In this document: one piece after another, positions 61,787 through 64,000 of the stretch
How positions within the stretch are numbered: position 1 is the stretch's first letter
How the letters are laid out: every line of letters begins with the position of its first letter
Assembly: GCA_030655215.1 (NCBI GenBank)
Contig: JAURVZ010000086.1
Coordinates: 147,967 to 211,966 of the forward strand
Reading direction: 5' to 3'
DNA: 64,000 nt
DNA from: Pseudolabrys sp.
GTDB taxonomy: Bacteria > Pseudomonadota > Alphaproteobacteria > Rhizobiales > Xanthobacteraceae
Position numbers and translations under genes: made by a program
The notes under the pieces: model-generated
The model's database searches: none
Seen by the model: only the letters and a program-made list of their open reading frames with translations
Told to the model about the DNA's origin: nothing

Positions 61787-61934
61787 AAAAACTAGCAACA
61801 AATTGTGCTTCGCGAGCAATAGTATGCCGTATTCGGCAATCGCTCTATTGAGCTCGCATTGAGGGTATTTTGATCTTTCATTTTACTTAAGGTTGTGAAA
61901 ACATGCGGACCTAGATTTTTCTAGGGAGGTGCTC

Positions 61935-63608
61935 GTGAACGAGTTTGTCAGGTTCAAGGGATTTATTTGCGTTCTCACGTTCTTCAGCATCTTTGCGGAT
62001 GCGCAGGGTGCGGCGGAAGCTCAGACAAAGATCGAACCGCAAATATTGAAGAGCTTAAATAAGGCTTCCCGCGTTCGGGTGATTATTCAAACAAGGCCGG
62101 ACGCCTCGCTAATTGGCGGAGGTAGTTCAAGTGCATCTCCTGCAGCTTACGTCACTGCAATATTGGGCAGCGGAGCGTCTAAGATTGCGCGGATAGGCGG
62201 TCTTCTGGCGGTGAGTGCTGAAGTGACGCGTGGTGCAGTCGATCAATTAGGCGAAGATCCAAATGTAGTTCGGGTAACCCAAGATGTTGCCGTTCCGCCT
62301 GCACTGATGGACTCCGTTGAGATCGTGGGCGCGGGTGCGCATCATCGCGCCGGCCACAAAGGCGCTCAGACCGCAGTAGCTGTTCTCGATACGGGTATCA
62401 ACGATCAGCATCCAGCATTAAGCGGGGCGATTACCGCGCAAGCTTGTTTTTCATCGATTTCCGAAAATCCCAAATCAACAACGCTTTGTCCCAACGGACA
62501 CGATGTGTCTTTGCTCTCAAATGCCGCTTCCGGTTGCGTTGGCGAGTTAGGCTGTGAACATGGCACCCACGTTGCGGGAATAATTGCAGGGAGACTCGCA
62601 ACCTTCGACAACCGACAATTTACAGGAATTGCCCCAGGTGCAAACATTGTTGCTATTCAAGTATTCAGCCTAGTCGAAGACGACGCATGTGCACCGCAAA
62701 ACAAATGTTTGTTAAGTTTTACTTCCGATCAACTTAGGGCGCTGGATTGGGTTTATAGGCATAGAGCGACCTACAAAATTGCCGCTGTGAATATGAGCCT
62801 TGGCGGAGGCTTCTTCGAAGAGCCCTGCGATCTAACCTCGCCATTGACCGAATATATTGAGCGATTGAAGGCCAAGGGCATACCGACGGTTATTGCAGCG
62901 GGCAACAGCCGATACTACGAAGCGATTTCTGAGCCGGCTTGCATATCTCACGCCGTGGCCGTGTCTGCGTTGAACAAGAGTGGTAGTCTCGATACGAGTT
63001 ATACGAATGTTTCAAAGTATGTCCGTTTTGCTGCGCCCGGTACAGCCATCGTCTCTGCAGTCAGTGGAACAGGATTTGCAGCACTGAATGGTACTTCGAT
63101 GGCTGCACCTCATGTGGCGGGAGCATTCGCTTTGTTGAGACAAGAGTTTCCAAATGAGTCTCTGAAGGTCTTGGAACGAAAGCTCCAACGCGAGAGTAAA
63201 GTCGTTATCGATCCAAGAACTGATACTAAAGTGAACATCTTGCAGCTCAGTTCGCCTACTGAGGCTGTTAGCAGCACCGGTAGCAGCGAGATCGTGGTCG
63301 GTCCGAGTGCGATTGGGAGCTTAGTTGCGCAAGGAAGTTTAATTGTTCTGCCGGCCCGGCCCGGCGCGGACGTGAAAGGGGAGATACAAAGCCAGTGCCA
63401 GTCAGAAAGCGAGACACGGTGTCAGATCAAGCAAATTAGTCCGGATGCTTGGAAGGTTGATGTTCAGAGCACATCTAACGATACTCGGAAGGCAGCAGCT
63501 GGAACTAGCCAGACAATTGAGAAGTTGAAATCGATCGAAAGCTTAAAGAGTTTCGATAACCGATTATCAAAGCCGCTTCCTCTTCTAGAGTCTTCCGAAA
63601 GAAAATGA
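61935..63608 (+). CDS. Secreted S8 (subtilisin-like) serine peptidase in a low-GC region
   Basis: Subtilase of 557 residues. GTG 61935 sits five bases after GGGAGG; it starts a signal peptide (KGFICVLTFFSIFADAQG). Residues about 40-115 look like an I9-type propeptide (VRVIIQTRPDASLIGGG...LGEDPNVVRVTQDV). Catalytic triad: Asp in AVAVLDTGINDQHPALSG, His in CEHGTHVAGIIAG, Ser in NGTSMAAPHVAG; oxyanion Asn in VIAAGNSRYY. Several cysteine pairs suggest disulfides. A C-terminal extension of about 140 residues, Ser/Lys-rich, has no recognised domain. Codon use and base composition are far more AT-rich than the neighbours, indicating acquisition by transfer. Confidence 0.92.
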   Translation: MNEFVRFKGFICVLTFFSIFADAQGAAEAQTKIEPQILKSLNKASRVRVIIQTRPDASLIGGGSSSASPAAYVTAILGSGASKIARIGGLLAVSAEVTRGAVDQLGEDPNVVRVTQDVAVPPALMDSVEIVGAGAHHRAGHKGAQTAVAVLDTGINDQHPALSGAITAQACFSSISENPKSTTLCPNGHDVSLLSNAASGCVGELGCEHGTHVAGIIAGRLATFDNRQFTGIAPGANIVAIQVFSLVEDDACAPQNKCLLSFTSDQLRALDWVYRHRATYKIAAVNMSLGGGFFEEPCDLTSPLTEYIERLKAKGIPTVIAAGNSRYYEAISEPACISHAVAVSALNKSGSLDTSYTNVSKYVRFAAPGTAIVSAVSGTGFAALNGTSMAAPHVAGAFALLRQEFPNESLKVLERKLQRESKVVIDPRTDTKVNILQLSSPTEAVSSTGSSEIVVGPSAIGSLVAQGSLIVLPARPGADVKGEIQSQCQSESETRCQIKQISPDAWKVDVQSTSNDTRKAAAGTSQTIEKLKSIESLKSFDNRLSKPLPLLESSERK

Positions 63609-63711
63609 CCCTTTGAAGGGACTGCAGCCAACACTGCGATCTAGCAAGTAGAGATTTGTGAACCTGTGCGAGGGTGGGTAAGTACGAATCAGCCACCGCC
63701 TTGCTATCGTC

Positions 63712-63729
63712 AAACTAAAATATTAGTTT
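63712..63729. promoter_or_regulatory. Palindrome upstream of the GntR-family gene
   Basis: Perfect arms AAACTAA (63712-63718) and TTAGTTT (63723-63729) around AATA, 41 bases before the regulator start. Candidate autoregulatory operator; it also marks the point where base composition returns to GC-rich. Confidence 0.4.
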
Positions 63730-63770
63730 CCCGCGCTCGGCCGGACCCCGGCGCGCGGAAAACATTGACG

Positions 63771-64000
63771 ATGAATGCCCTGATCGATCAATCGCAGCGT
63801 TGGGAATTCGACCGGCGGCTGCCGCTGGCCCAGCAGGTCTATGAGGATCTGCGCCGCCGCATCCTGTCGCTGGAATTGCCGCTGGATCGTCCGCTGTCGC
63901 GCATCGAGCTGTCGCAGCATTATCAGATCAGCCAGACGCCGCTGCGCGAGGCGTTGCAGAAGCTCGGCGAGGAGGGGCTTGTCGCGACCTATCCGCAATC
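63771..64000 (+). CDS. GntR-family transcriptional regulator (partial, runs off the window)
   Basis: First 76 complete codons of a regulator. ATG 63771 gives MNALIDQSQRWEFDRRLPLA. The winged helix-turn-helix of the GntR family follows: QQVYEDLRRRILSLELPLDR and SRIELSQHYQISQTPLREAL, then KLGEEGLVATYP. The pattern is that of the FadR/FCD subfamily, but the effector domain lies beyond base 64000. Targets unknown. Confidence 0.85.
   Translation, partial: MNALIDQSQRWEFDRRLPLAQQVYEDLRRRILSLELPLDRPLSRIELSQHYQISQTPLREALQKLGEEGLVATYPQ

Noticed and set aside
61795..61822. Possible terminator after secA
   Set aside because: Only a weak, imperfect hairpin (TTGTGCT...AGCAATA) without a clear T run; not strong enough to annotate.
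1..64000. tRNA or rRNA genes and mobile-element transposases
   Set aside because: I looked for cloverleaf-like ends, rRNA-like stretches and transposase motifs and found none I could support; a tRNAscan-SE and ISfinder search would settle this.

Overview
The window is a 64 kb piece of a GC-rich alphaproteobacterial chromosome, most likely from the order Hyphomicrobiales (Rhizobiales), in the Xanthobacteraceae/Bradyrhizobium-like group. Supporting signs are a conserved block of housekeeping genes (prmC, prfA, ptsP, lysC, ubiG; mutT, argJ, parvulin, secA), PHA-cycle genes with phaR, a Bug-type solute receptor, a DUF4167 protein, a Flp-type pilin, and several composite inverted repeats between genes of a kind common in these genomes. 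Apart from the two edge genes it looks chromosomal and intact. I see no rRNA, tRNA, CRISPR array, transposase or phage gene. The only stretch with clearly different base composition is the subtilase region (about 61790-63720).

Region by region: 1-9827 (all minus) is an ECF sigma / small membrane protein / CnrX-like sensor module followed by a complete tripartite efflux system (outer-membrane factor, membrane-fusion protein and two RND pumps, the last one cut by the window edge). 9931-18002 is a scattered catabolic region: a ketopantoate-reductase-like enzyme with a flavin monooxygenase, an L,D-transpeptidase, then an extradiol-dioxygenase-like VOC protein, an IclR regulator and an MhpA-like hydroxylase, and finally a convergent luciferase-like monooxygenase. 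18134-25516 holds phosphate transport (DUF47-Pit), a PAS/chemoreceptor-like protein, a CAP lipoprotein, a truncated haemoglobin, a DUF1345 protein, a polyprenyl synthase, MtgA, ribosomal protein L32 and a small membrane protein. 25539-30536 holds a gamma-glutamyltransferase-like enzyme, a Bug receptor, a small soluble protein and a GGDEF-EAL protein. 30558-34691 holds phaR, divergent from phaA-phaB, then a tartrate-dehydrogenase-like enzyme. 34701-41734 holds a large autotransporter, a DMT exporter, a cupin, a glyoxalase II, a methyltransferase and DUF4167. 42047-47814 is prmC, prfA, ptsP and lysC.

47894-50609 is the most interesting locus. It encodes a UdgX-type uracil-DNA glycosylase with the KRRIH cross-linking loop, fused to an N-terminal DNA-metabolism domain. 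Upstream of it is its partner radical-SAM protein, which ends in a candidate beta-clamp-binding peptide. Both lie behind a perfect alphaproteobacterial LexA site (GTTC-N7-GTTC). The cassette sits between lysC and ubiG and reads as an SOS-induced DNA-repair module.

50673-61786 is ubiG, an EamA permease, DUF1178, a nitrilase-family amidase, glutaredoxin, ComF, a methyltransferase, a lone Flp pilin, mutT, argJ, a parvulin and secA. 61935-63608 is a secreted S8 serine protease with much lower G+C, and the window ends inside a GntR-family regulator.
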